Shown here piece after piece: positions 34,938 to 42,343 of a stretch of 64,000 nucleotides of DNA. Where the stretch lies: positions 28,186 to 92,185 of the forward strand of contig DXWL01000003.1 in NCBI GenBank assembly GCA_019416865.1, given 5' to 3'. The stretch is from Fusobacterium sp. (GTDB taxonomy: Bacteria > Fusobacteriota > Fusobacteriia > Fusobacteriales > Fusobacteriaceae). How positions within the stretch are numbered: the stretch's first letter is position 1; each line of letters begins with the position of its first letter. The notes under the pieces are model-generated. The model was not told the DNA's origin. It did not search any database and saw only the letters and a program-made list of their open reading frames with translations. A program made the translations under genes and the position numbers.

Positions 34938-34956
34938 ATATTGTATGATACAATAT
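34938..34956. promoter_or_regulatory. Perfect 19-base palindrome, probable operator upstream of the aminotransferase promoter
   Basis: ATATTGTAT-G-ATACAATAT is a flawless 9-base inverted repeat with one central base, 33 bases upstream of the -35 box. The ATTGTAT/ATACAAT half-sites resemble GntR/FadR-type operators. The distance suits an activator or an upstream repressor site. The regulator is unknown. Confidence 0.55.
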
Positions 34957-34983
34957 ATTAAATATATGTTTTACTATTAAAAT

Positions 34984-35021
34984 AAAGGGTTATTGTAATT
35001 ATAAATTTTCAATAACCCTTT
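34984..35021 (-). terminator. Terminator of the lysW-like carrier gene
   Basis: AAAGGGTTATTG (34984-34995) pairs with CAATAACCCTTT (35010-35021); on the minus strand the stem is followed by a U-rich tract. It separates the carrier from the aminotransferase operon. Confidence 0.85.
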
Positions 35022-35030
35022 TAAAAATCT

Positions 35031-36560
35031 TTATTTTTTTAGTCTTGCATCAGGTTCTGTGATAAGTCCAAAAAGTGGAATAAATCTGTCAAGCCCTGTA
35101 ATTGTAACAAAAAGTATGGAAAATACAGATATCATAGCAAGGAAATTAAATTTTATAATATCCATAGCTACAAATTCATGGAGAGGATATACAACTTTTG
35201 CAATTCCTAAATAGAAACCTATATATACATGCCAAGGTATAAGTTGTGAACCAAAAACTCCAAGAGCATCACTGAATGTTGCATTTCTAAGTTTCAGCTT
35301 ATACATAGCTTCATCTGTAGCTTCCACATTTTCATCTACAAGGTTTCTTATAATAGGCCCTATTGTAACTATTTGTGCCATTTCATCAGCAAGAGCAGCA
35401 TTTCCTAAAATGGAGAAAAGCCCGTTGTAGAACATAAGCTGTCTTACATTTTTAGCAAGAGATTTTACTATTCTTGAAAGAGGTTCAAAAGCATTTATAC
35501 TTCCCATAATTCCTCCAAAAGCAGCAATCCACATCATCATTACAATAACCCATGCTCCGGCTCCGGAAAATCCTGTATACATAAGCCCTATAAACTCTTT
35601 TATATCTATTGCTGTTCCTCCAGCAGAAACAATAGCTTGAGCAGTTTCAGAAGAGATTGTTACCGTTCCTGCAAAAAGTCCAAAAATAAGAGAAGAGAAT
35701 ATACCTATGAATAGGCATAAAAGTGTAGGAAGTCCTCTTATAGCAGCAATAAGAACAAACAGAAGAGGCAGTCCCATATATGAAGGAACTCCGCTTTGTA
35801 CTTGGTTTAATAGAGTAACAGCAGATTCTCTTTCACTTGCAAGAGCTTCCCATACAGATTGAGGAATTTGATTGATTGCTTCAGCAGCACTTCCCACTGT
35901 ATCAGGCAGTCCCATAAAAACAGAAACTCCATAAAATGTAATTATACTTAAGAACAGACACGATAAAGACCATACACCTTGGTGTTTTATTCTATCTATA
36001 ATTTCAACTTTCTGTATTCCAGAACTTACAACAGTAGTATCAGAGATAAGACCAATATTATCTCCAAAACAAGCTCCTCCTGCTATTGCAGCAGTGGTAA
36101 GAACAATGTTTCCTCCTACAATATGATTAAGCCATAAAAATACAGGAGCACAGGCAGCGAAAGTTCCCCATGAACTTCCTATTGCAACTGATAAAAGACT
36201 TGTAACCATAATTCCTGTCATAGCTATTGTTTTTGCAGTAAGCCCGAAATTTAAAGACATAATGATAATAGAAGCTCCTACTCCTGTTGCCATAAATGCT
36301 TCAGCCATTGCATATGCTAACATAAGGATGAAAAATACAAGCTGAATCTCTTTTACACTGTCAACAGCAGCATCAACTATATTTTGGAAAGTCATTCTTT
36401 CTGTAATCCAAGCTATAAGAGAAGCAAACATAACAGCAATAGGTGCTGCTACAAGGACATCAAGTCCTACAATAACCATAAGTACCCCAAGAATTATCAC
36501 TGGTGAAAGTTTTAAAAGTTCAATGAAAAGCCCACGCCTTTCTCTGATTTCTTGTGTCAT
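35031..36560 (-). CDS. lysW: NhaC-family transporter under lysine riboswitch control, probable lysine carrier LysW
   Basis: 509 residues with about 12 membrane helices and NhaC-family features (IGSSWGTFAACAPVFLWLN near residue 130, ACFGDNIGLISDTTVVSS near 164). By fold it would be called a Na+/H+ antiporter, but a lysine riboswitch lies in its leader, and NhaC-type proteins behind such riboswitches were predicted to be lysine transporters (LysW). Lysine uptake, perhaps with Na+ or H+ exchange, is therefore favoured. GGAGG ends 10 bases before the ATG at 36560; the in-frame TTG at 36578 overlaps that site and is rejected. Confidence 0.85.
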   Translation of the reverse strand: MTQEIRERRGLFIELLKLSPVIILGVLMVIVGLDVLVAAPIAVMFASLIAWITERMTFQNIVDAAVDSVKEIQLVFFILMLAYAMAEAFMATGVGASIIIMSLNFGLTAKTIAMTGIMVTSLLSVAIGSSWGTFAACAPVFLWLNHIVGGNIVLTTAAIAGGACFGDNIGLISDTTVVSSGIQKVEIIDRIKHQGVWSLSCLFLSIITFYGVSVFMGLPDTVGSAAEAINQIPQSVWEALASERESAVTLLNQVQSGVPSYMGLPLLFVLIAAIRGLPTLLCLFIGIFSSLIFGLFAGTVTISSETAQAIVSAGGTAIDIKEFIGLMYTGFSGAGAWVIVMMMWIAAFGGIMGSINAFEPLSRIVKSLAKNVRQLMFYNGLFSILGNAALADEMAQIVTIGPIIRNLVDENVEATDEAMYKLKLRNATFSDALGVFGSQLIPWHVYIGFYLGIAKVVYPLHEFVAMDIIKFNFLAMISVFSILFVTITGLDRFIPLFGLITEPDARLKK

Positions 36561-36598
36561 AAAATTTGTATCCTCCAAAAATATTTTTTAAGGAATGC

Positions 36599-36632
36599 AA
36601 AAAAAGTCTGCCACATTTTATGGTAGACTTTA
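36599..36632 (-). terminator. Riboswitch-controlled intrinsic terminator in the lysW leader
   Basis: On the minus strand AAGTCT-A-CCA pairs with TGG-C-AGACTT, followed by a run of U. It ends about 30 bases upstream of the lysW ribosome site. Its 5' arm contains TCTACC, complementary to GGTAGA in the P1 5' strand of the aptamer, suggesting mutually exclusive structures. Confidence 0.85.
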
Positions 36633-36687
36633 AAAATCAATATCTATGAACAATACAAGGGTAATGTATAATTAAGATAATAATTTT

Positions 36688-36853
36688 GATAGCTCTACAT
36701 CAGTTTTTCTGATGTCAGTCATATGAATATTTTTCATATGCCCAAGATTTAAACCTGACACTTTTAAATCTTTCGGCGGAATCCCCTTTTTTCTGTCGTC
36801 AATGCTCTGCCTAAGCTCAAACAGGGTACTCATGTTTCCCGCAACCTCTACCT
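36688..36853 (-). ncRNA. Lysine riboswitch (L box) aptamer
   Basis: On the minus strand the conserved core appears in order: AGGTAGAGGTTGCG at the 5' end (P1/P2), ATGAGTA of the loop E region, AAGGGGATTCCGCCGAAAG (the GGGGA..GCCGAA block), TTGGGCATATG with its stem, ACTGACATCAG with P5 closing on CTGATGT, and AGCTATC, which closes P1 against GGTAG. This matches B. subtilis lysC element by element. Lysine binding should stabilise P1 and allow the terminator at 36599-36632 to form, turning off lysW at high lysine. Confidence 0.93.
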
Positions 36854-36885
36854 AAAATGCTTATTTTTTTATTCCCGCAAGTTTG

Positions 36886-36914
36886 ATATTAACATTTTTA
36901 TCAGTAAAAGTCAA
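36886..36914 (-). promoter_or_regulatory. Promoter of the lysine riboswitch/lysW transcript
   Basis: On the minus strand TTGACT (36914-36909), 17 bases, TAATAT (36891-36886). Transcription from near 36879 would include the whole aptamer. Confidence 0.85.
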
Positions 36915-36951
36915 TCTTAAGTTTTTATTTTATGTTTTAATTTTATTGCAG

Positions 36952-36963
36952 GAATGGTATAAT
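36952..36963 (+). promoter_or_regulatory. Extended -10 promoter of the rluD operon
   Basis: TGGTATAAT, with TATAAT at 36958-36963 and the TG of an extended -10. No good -35 at the right distance. The start would be about 27 bases before the rluD ATG. Confidence 0.6.
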
Positions 36964-36996
36964 TAAACTGTAAATCAATATCTGAGGGGTATTTTA

Positions 36997-37938
36997 ATGA
37001 AGAGTTTAGTTTTTACAGCAACAGAAGAATTTAAAAATAAAAGGCTTGATGTTTTTTTGCAGGGAGTGCTTGAAGATACAAGCCGTGCAGCAGTTCAAAA
37101 ATTTATAGATGAAGGCTGTGTTGAAATAAATGGGAAAAAGATTTTAAAAGCAGGAACAAAATTAAAGGGGAATGAAGAGATAAAAGTTGATATTCCTGAA
37201 AAAGAAACTCCTATATTAAAAGGAGAGAACATACCTTTAGATATTATTTATGAGGATAAACATATTGCTGTTATAAATAAACCCAGTGATATGACTGTAC
37301 ATCCTGCACAGGATAATTATTCAGGAACATTGGTTAATGCTCTTCTTTATCATTTTGATACCCTTTCAAATATAAATGAAGATAATATAAGACCGGGAAT
37401 TGTTCACAGGCTTGATAAGGATACGAGCGGACTTATAATAATTGCCAAAACAAATGAAGCACATGAAAAACTTGTAGAGATGTTTCAAAGTAAAAATATG
37501 AAAAAAACTTATGTGGCAGTGTGTAAAGGAAACTTTAAAGACAGAACAGGAAGACTTGAAAATCTCATAGGAAGAGATCCCTATGACAGAAAAAAAATGG
37601 CTGTTGTAGAGATAAATGGAAAAGAAGCTATTACAAATTATGAAGTAATAGATGAGGTGCAGGATTTTTCTCTTTTGAAAGTAAATATTGAAACAGGAAG
37701 AACTCACCAAATAAGAGTGCATATGAAATATCTTAATCATCCTATTTTAGGGGACAGTACCTATGGTTCTCCGTCAAAAATAATAGGAAGGCAGATGCTT
37801 CATGCTTATATGCTTGAGTTCGTTCATCCTATAACAAAAGAAAATATTAAATTAAAAGGGGAAATACCAAAAGATTTCCAAGAAGTATTGAAAAAATTAA
37901 AACTTCATAGAGGAAAAATAGATGAAATTGGAGAATGA
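36997..37938 (+). CDS. rluD: RluD-type 23S rRNA pseudouridine synthase
   Basis: 313 residues. An N-terminal S4 RNA-binding domain spans about residues 14-70 and is followed by the RluA-family catalytic domain. The catalytic aspartate D140 sits in IVHRLDKDTSGL, and TGRTHQIRVHM lies near residue 230. It isomerises uridines to pseudouridine in 23S rRNA (helix 69 in RluD); RluA-family members differ in target, so D is the best but not certain assignment. TGAGGGG precedes the ATG. It leads a housekeeping operon and its stop lies one base before the preferred rnhB start. Confidence 0.88.
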   Translation: MKSLVFTATEEFKNKRLDVFLQGVLEDTSRAAVQKFIDEGCVEINGKKILKAGTKLKGNEEIKVDIPEKETPILKGENIPLDIIYEDKHIAVINKPSDMTVHPAQDNYSGTLVNALLYHFDTLSNINEDNIRPGIVHRLDKDTSGLIIIAKTNEAHEKLVEMFQSKNMKKTYVAVCKGNFKDRTGRLENLIGRDPYDRKKMAVVEINGKEAITNYEVIDEVQDFSLLKVNIETGRTHQIRVHMKYLNHPILGDSTYGSPSKIIGRQMLHAYMLEFVHPITKENIKLKGEIPKDFQEVLKKLKLHRGKIDEIGE

Positions 37939-37939
37939 A

Positions 37940-38560
37940 ATGGAAGAGTTATATAATTTTGATATGGAGCAAGGGAATATTGCAGGAGTAGATGAAGCGG
38001 GAAGAGGACCTCTTGCAGGACCTGTTGTAGCAGCAGCAGTAAAGATAAATGAATACCATGATTTTTTTAAAGAGATAAATGATTCAAAAAAACTTTCTGA
38101 AAAGAAAAGAGAGATGCTTTTTGATAAAATAATATCTTATTGTCATGTGGGAGTGGGAATTGCAACTGTTGAAGAGATAGACAGAGTAAATATTTTAAAT
38201 GCAACTTTTCTTGCAATGAACAGAGCTTTAGAAGATTTAAAAGAGGATAAAATACTTTTTGATAAAGTTTTAGTTGATGGGAACAAACTTATAAAAGGTT
38301 ATGATGGAAAACAGGAGTTTGTAATAAAAGGAGATGCTAAGAGTCTTTCAATAGCAGCAGCATCTATAATAGCTAAAGTTACAAGAGATAGAATAATGCT
38401 GAAATATGCTGAGGAGTATCCAGAATATTTTTTCGAAAAGCATAAGGGATATGGAACAAAACTTCACAGAGAAATTCTTTTAGAGAAAGGAGCTCTTCCT
38501 ATTCATAGAAAAACTTTTCTTAAGAAAATATTGAAAACAGAGGAAAGCTCCCATGAATAA
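37940..38560 (+). CDS. rnhB: Ribonuclease HII
   Basis: 206 residues. The first catalytic motif is VDEAGRGPLAGPVV near the N-terminus. Other acidic residues lie in LVDGNK and TRDRIMLKYAEE, and the conserved HKGYGTKLH is near residue 165. It cuts RNA primers and single ribonucleotides in RNA-DNA hybrids. TTGGAG lies six bases before the ATG at 37940; an in-frame ATG at 37922 inside rluD would add six residues but lacks a site. The gene overlaps yraN by eight bases. Confidence 0.93.
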   Translation: MEELYNFDMEQGNIAGVDEAGRGPLAGPVVAAAVKINEYHDFFKEINDSKKLSEKKREMLFDKIISYCHVGVGIATVEEIDRVNILNATFLAMNRALEDLKEDKILFDKVLVDGNKLIKGYDGKQEFVIKGDAKSLSIAAASIIAKVTRDRIMLKYAEEYPEYFFEKHKGYGTKLHREILLEKGALPIHRKTFLKKILKTEESSHE

Positions 38561-38918
38561 AAGGGAGCAGGGAGCGTTGTATGAAGAATACGCCGTAAAG
38601 TTTTTGCAGGAACATGGATATACCCTTGTTACAAAAAATTATTTTACAAAATATGGAGAGATAGATTTAATAGTAAAAAAAGAAAATCTTGTAGTTTTTG
38701 TTGAAGTAAAACAGAGAACAACAGATTTTTTCGGAAGAGGGGAACAAGCAATAAATTATACCAAAAGAAAAAGAATGTATCTTTCTGCCAGAGAGTTTCT
38801 TTTTAAAAATAGATATTTAGAGTGTGATATGCGATTTGACGCTGTTGTGTTTAATGGGAGAAGCACAAAGCCCGAATGGATTAAGAATATAATTTGGGGT
38901 GATGAATTTGGATTTTAA
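38553..38918 (+). CDS. yraN: YraN/UPF0102 endonuclease-like protein
   Basis: 121 residues, family length. It has the restriction-endonuclease-like core seen in UPF0102: GEIDLIVKKENLVVFVEVKQR (residues about 31-51), i.e. E-x-D, then E-V-K, suggesting a metal-dependent nuclease fold. The family is commonly found beside rnhB, as here. The biological role is not settled. It overlaps rnhB by eight bases and the next gene by about 17, in a compact operon. Confidence 0.92.
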   Translation: MNKREQGALYEEYAVKFLQEHGYTLVTKNYFTKYGEIDLIVKKENLVVFVEVKQRTTDFFGRGEQAINYTKRKRMYLSAREFLFKNRYLECDMRFDAVVFNGRSTKPEWIKNIIWGDEFGF

Positions 38919-39141
38919 ATGTCTGAAATGCGGATCTGAAAAATATTATGTAAGAACAGCAATTTTGCCTGAAAAAGAAACAGGACTGAAAATAGAGATG
39001 GGAACATATTATCTGAAAGTATGTGCTGAGTGTGGATATACAGAGATGTACTCTGCCAAAATTCTTAATAAAGATTTGAGTAAAGAAAAGAAAAACAGTA
39101 AGAGGAAGAATCTTGAACCAAAAACTGAAACAAACACTTAG
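38902..39141 (+). CDS. Small zinc-ribbon protein
   Basis: 79 residues. Two CxxC pairs, CLKCGS near residue 7 and CAECGYTE near residue 36, form a zinc ribbon, followed by a very basic, lysine-rich tail. It resembles small nucleic-acid-binding zinc-ribbon proteins of unknown function. The ATG at 38902 is preferred over the adjacent GTG at 38899, though the ribosome site (GGGG) is close to either. It overlaps yraN at its 5' end and comF at its 3' end, so all are translated from one message. Confidence 0.75.
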   Translation: MNLDFKCLKCGSEKYYVRTAILPEKETGLKIEMGTYYLKVCAECGYTEMYSAKILNKDLSKEKKNSKRKNLEPKTETNT

Positions 39142-39751
39142 AAATTTTCTTTTTTCAGAAAAATGTTCTCTTTGTGGAAAAAAATCAGAAAAAGACAGTG
39201 TATGTTTTGAGTGTCGTGAAAAAATAGAAAGATCAAAAAATTTAAGGAAGAGAAAAAATATATACTATCTTTTTAATTATGCTGGAGATATAAGGCAGCT
39301 TATTATAAACTACAAGCTGGAAGAAAAGAAAAATATAGGTTATTATCTTGCCTATCTTATGGAAAAAGAGATTAAAGATATTATTCGCAGAGAAAAAATT
39401 GATATTGTGATTCCTGTTCCTATAAGCAGAGAGAGATATCTTTCAAGAGGGTTTAATCAGGTGAGTTTTCTTCTCGATATTATAGGAATAAGTTATAAAG
39501 ATATTGAGAGAGAAAAAAATACGGCTCCAATGCACAGTTTGGGAGATAAAAATCTCAGAAAAATAAATATAAAATCTGCTTTTAAAATAAATTTTATTAC
39601 TAAAGATAAAAATATTTTGTTGGTTGATGATATAATAACCACAGGTGCAACTGTATCAGAAATTACAAAAGCTTTGGAAACAGCAGGAAAACCGAAGAGG
39701 ATTTTTGTTTTTGCTTTTTCAGCAGCTCACACTTTTTTTGAAAATGTTTAA
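39113..39751 (+). CDS. comF: ComF-family phosphoribosyltransferase-like protein
   Basis: 212 residues, the usual ComFC layout. An N-terminal zinc finger (CSLCGKK ... CFECREK, residues 18-34) is followed by a type I phosphoribosyltransferase domain with VIPVPISRERYLSRGFNQ (about residue 98) and the PRPP loop LLVDDIITTGATV near residue 168. It is needed for DNA uptake in transformable bacteria and has been linked to PriA in others. The start is a TTG at 39113 behind GAGGAAG, 29 bases inside the zinc-ribbon gene; no in-frame ATG is available before the zinc finger. Confidence 0.87.
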   Translation: MNQKLKQTLRNFLFSEKCSLCGKKSEKDSVCFECREKIERSKNLRKRKNIYYLFNYAGDIRQLIINYKLEEKKNIGYYLAYLMEKEIKDIIRREKIDIVIPVPISRERYLSRGFNQVSFLLDIIGISYKDIEREKNTAPMHSLGDKNLRKINIKSAFKINFITKDKNILLVDDIITTGATVSEITKALETAGKPKRIFVFAFSAAHTFFENV

Positions 39752-39889
39752 AAATTAATCATAAAAAATTCAGAATTTGACTTATAGAAAATTAGGACTT
39801 TCTTTGAAAGTATGTTAAAATTAATAGAGAAAATGTAAAAATAAAATAATTTCAAAATAAATTACTTATGTATTCAGGAGGGTTTTTAA

Positions 39890-40645
39890 ATGAGAAAAAC
39901 TATTATTGCAGGAAACTGGAAAATGAATAAAACAAATGCAGAAGCAGTAGCTATGCTTACAGAATTAAAAGCTGCTGTTGCAGATGTGAAAAATGTGGAA
40001 GTTGTAATTGGAGCTCCATTCACAGCTCTTTCTGATGCTGTAAAAGCTGTTGCAGGATCATCAATCAAAATAGCTGCTGAAAATATGTATCCAAAAGCTT
40101 CAGGAGCTTACACTGGAGAAGTTTCTCCTGAAATGTTAAAAGCAATAGGGGTTGAATATGTAATATTAGGACACTCTGAAAGAAGAGAATATTTCCATGA
40201 AACAGATGCTTTCATAAATGAAAAAGTTAAATGTGCTTTATCATACGGATTAACTCCAATTCTTTGTATAGGAGAAAAATTAGAAGACAGAGAAGCAGGA
40301 AGAACTGATCTTGTAAATGAAACTCAAATCAAAGGTGGAATGGCTGGACTTACTAAAGAAGAAGCTGTTAAAGTTGTTGTTGCTTACGAACCAGTATGGG
40401 CAATAGGAACAGGAAAAACTGCTACTCCTGAAATCGCAGAAGAAACTCATAAAGCAATAAGAAAAGTTCTTGCAGAAATGTTTGGTGCAGAAGCTGCTGA
40501 AGAAATTACAATCCAATATGGAGGATCAATGAAAGCTGAAAATGCAAAAGAACTTCTTGCACAAGCTGATATTGATGGAGGACTTGTTGGAGGAGCTTCT
40601 CTTGAAGCTGAATCTTTTGCTAAAATAGTAAAAGCAGGAATGTAA
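39890..40645 (+). CDS. tpiA: Triosephosphate isomerase
   Basis: 251 residues, full family length. Active-site residues are visible: K11 in AGNWKMNKT, the histidine in LGHSERREYF (about residue 95), and the glutamate in VVAYEPVWAIGTGKTAT (about residue 167), with the phosphate loop IQYGGSMKAEN. It interconverts dihydroxyacetone phosphate and glyceraldehyde-3-phosphate. CAGGAGGG gives a strong start. It forms a two-gene glycolytic unit with gpmI. Codon use is biased as in a highly expressed gene. Confidence 0.97.
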   Translation: MRKTIIAGNWKMNKTNAEAVAMLTELKAAVADVKNVEVVIGAPFTALSDAVKAVAGSSIKIAAENMYPKASGAYTGEVSPEMLKAIGVEYVILGHSERREYFHETDAFINEKVKCALSYGLTPILCIGEKLEDREAGRTDLVNETQIKGGMAGLTKEEAVKVVVAYEPVWAIGTGKTATPEIAEETHKAIRKVLAEMFGAEAAEEITIQYGGSMKAENAKELLAQADIDGGLVGGASLEAESFAKIVKAGM

Positions 40646-40686
40646 TTAATTTAATCTGATTTATTAAAATTTAGAGAGGAAAGATA

Positions 40687-42210
40687 ATGAATAAAAAACC
40701 ATTAATGTTAATGATACTTGACGGTTGGGGAATAAATCCTTGCGACAATCAAGTTAATGCTATAAAAGATGCCCAACCTGCTGAATATTTAGAGCTTCTT
40801 TCTAAATATCCTCATTCAAAACTTCAAGCTTCTGGTGAGGCAGTTGGACTTCCTGAGGGACAAATGGGTAACTCTGAAGTAGGACACCTTAATATAGGTG
40901 CAGGAAGAGTTATATACCAACCTCTTGTAAAAATCACAAAAGATATAAGAGATGGAGAATTTTATGAAATTCCTGTTTTAAAAGAAGCTTTCTCTTATGC
41001 AAAAGAACATGATACAGCAATTCATTTTGCAGGGCTTGTATCAGACGGGGGAGTTCACTCTCATATAGACCATATTTATGGACTTCTTCAAATGGCTAAA
41101 AATTATGGACTAACTAAAGTATATCTTCATGCATTCTTAGATGGAAGAGATACACCTCCTTCATCAGCTGCTGATTTCTTAGCACAGGTTGAAGCTAAAA
41201 TGGCTGAAATCGGAGTTGGAAAAATAGCAACAGTTTCAGGAAGATATTATGCTATGGATAGAGATAAAAACTATGACAGAACAAAAATAGCTTATGATAA
41301 TATGACACTAGGAAATGGTGTGCAAGGAACATCAGCTGTTGAGGCAGTAAAAAAATCTTATGCAGAGGGAATTACAGATGAATTTGTAAAACCTACTGTT
41401 ATTGATAAAGAAGGACTTGTAAAATCAGGAGATGTTTTAATTAACTTTAACTTCAGACCTGACAGAGCAAGACAAATAACAAGAGCATTTAATGATAAAG
41501 AATTTACTTTCTTTGAAAGAAATATAGCTCCAATAAAAGTTTATTGTATGCGTCAATATGACTCTACAATAGATGCACCTGTAATCTATAAAGACGATGA
41601 AATAGTAAATACTTTTGGTGAAGTTATATCAAAAGCAGGACTTACTCAATTAAGAACTGCCGAAACAGAAAAATATGCCCATGTAACATTCTTCTTTAAT
41701 GGAGGAGTAGAAGCTCAATATCCTGGAGAAGAAAGAAAACTTGTTGCATCTCCAAAAGTTGCAACTTATGATTTAAAACCTGAAATGTCAGCTTATGAAG
41801 TAACAGCAGGAGCAAAAGAAGCTCTTGAATCAGGAAAATTTGATGTTGTTATTTTAAACTTTGCAAATCCTGACATGGTAGGACATACAGGAGTTTTAGA
41901 AGCTGCTGTAAAAGCAATAAAAACAGTAGATGAATGTGTAAAAACACTTGTTGATACAGTTCTTTCACTTGATGGAACAGTACTTATTACAGCTGATCAT
42001 GGAAATGCAGAGTTAATGGTAGACCCAGAAACTAATGCACCATTTACAGCTCATACAACAAACGAAGTTCCATTTATATATATTTCAAATCATACAGAAG
42101 GAGCTTCATTAAAAGACGGTAAACTTGCAGACATCGCCCCTACAATGCTTCATATTTTAGGAATTAAACAACCTGAAGAAATGACAGGGGAAAATTTAAT
42201 AGTTAAGTAG
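40687..42210 (+). CDS. gpmI: 2,3-bisphosphoglycerate-independent phosphoglycerate mutase
   Basis: 507 residues, typical for the Mn2+-dependent enzyme. Metal and nucleophile residues are in MILDGWGIN (D12) and GNSEVGHLNIGAG (S63), with LDGRDTPPSS and the C-terminal TADHGNAELM plus AHTTNEVPF carrying further ligands. It converts 3- to 2-phosphoglycerate. It starts 41 bases after tpiA behind GAGAGGAAAG. An intrinsic terminator follows. Confidence 0.97.
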   Translation: MNKKPLMLMILDGWGINPCDNQVNAIKDAQPAEYLELLSKYPHSKLQASGEAVGLPEGQMGNSEVGHLNIGAGRVIYQPLVKITKDIRDGEFYEIPVLKEAFSYAKEHDTAIHFAGLVSDGGVHSHIDHIYGLLQMAKNYGLTKVYLHAFLDGRDTPPSSAADFLAQVEAKMAEIGVGKIATVSGRYYAMDRDKNYDRTKIAYDNMTLGNGVQGTSAVEAVKKSYAEGITDEFVKPTVIDKEGLVKSGDVLINFNFRPDRARQITRAFNDKEFTFFERNIAPIKVYCMRQYDSTIDAPVIYKDDEIVNTFGEVISKAGLTQLRTAETEKYAHVTFFFNGGVEAQYPGEERKLVASPKVATYDLKPEMSAYEVTAGAKEALESGKFDVVILNFANPDMVGHTGVLEAAVKAIKTVDECVKTLVDTVLSLDGTVLITADHGNAELMVDPETNAPFTAHTTNEVPFIYISNHTEGASLKDGKLADIAPTMLHILGIKQPEEMTGENLIVK

Positions 42211-42233
42211 TTAATTACATCTAATAGTTTCTG

Positions 42234-42268
42234 AAGAGAGGGGGAGAAATTCCTCTCTTTTCTCTTTA
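42234..42268 (+). terminator. Intrinsic terminator after gpmI
   Basis: AAGAGAGG (42235-42242) pairs with CCTCTCTT (42252-42259), followed by a U-rich TTCTCTTT tract. Confidence 0.85.
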
Positions 42269-42271
42269 TAT

Positions 42272-42325
42272 ATAAAAAATCACTTTGCACCATACCTTAA
42301 AATTTTTAGGTACAATACAAAGTGA
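42272..42325 (-). terminator. Terminator of the hydCBA operon
   Basis: On the minus strand ATCACTTTG and a further ACCT pair with AGGT and CAAAGTGAT, then a U-run (TTTTTT). Long, interrupted stem about 20 bases past the hydA stop. Confidence 0.85.
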
Positions 42326-42343
42326 TAATTTACAGTTAAGATT

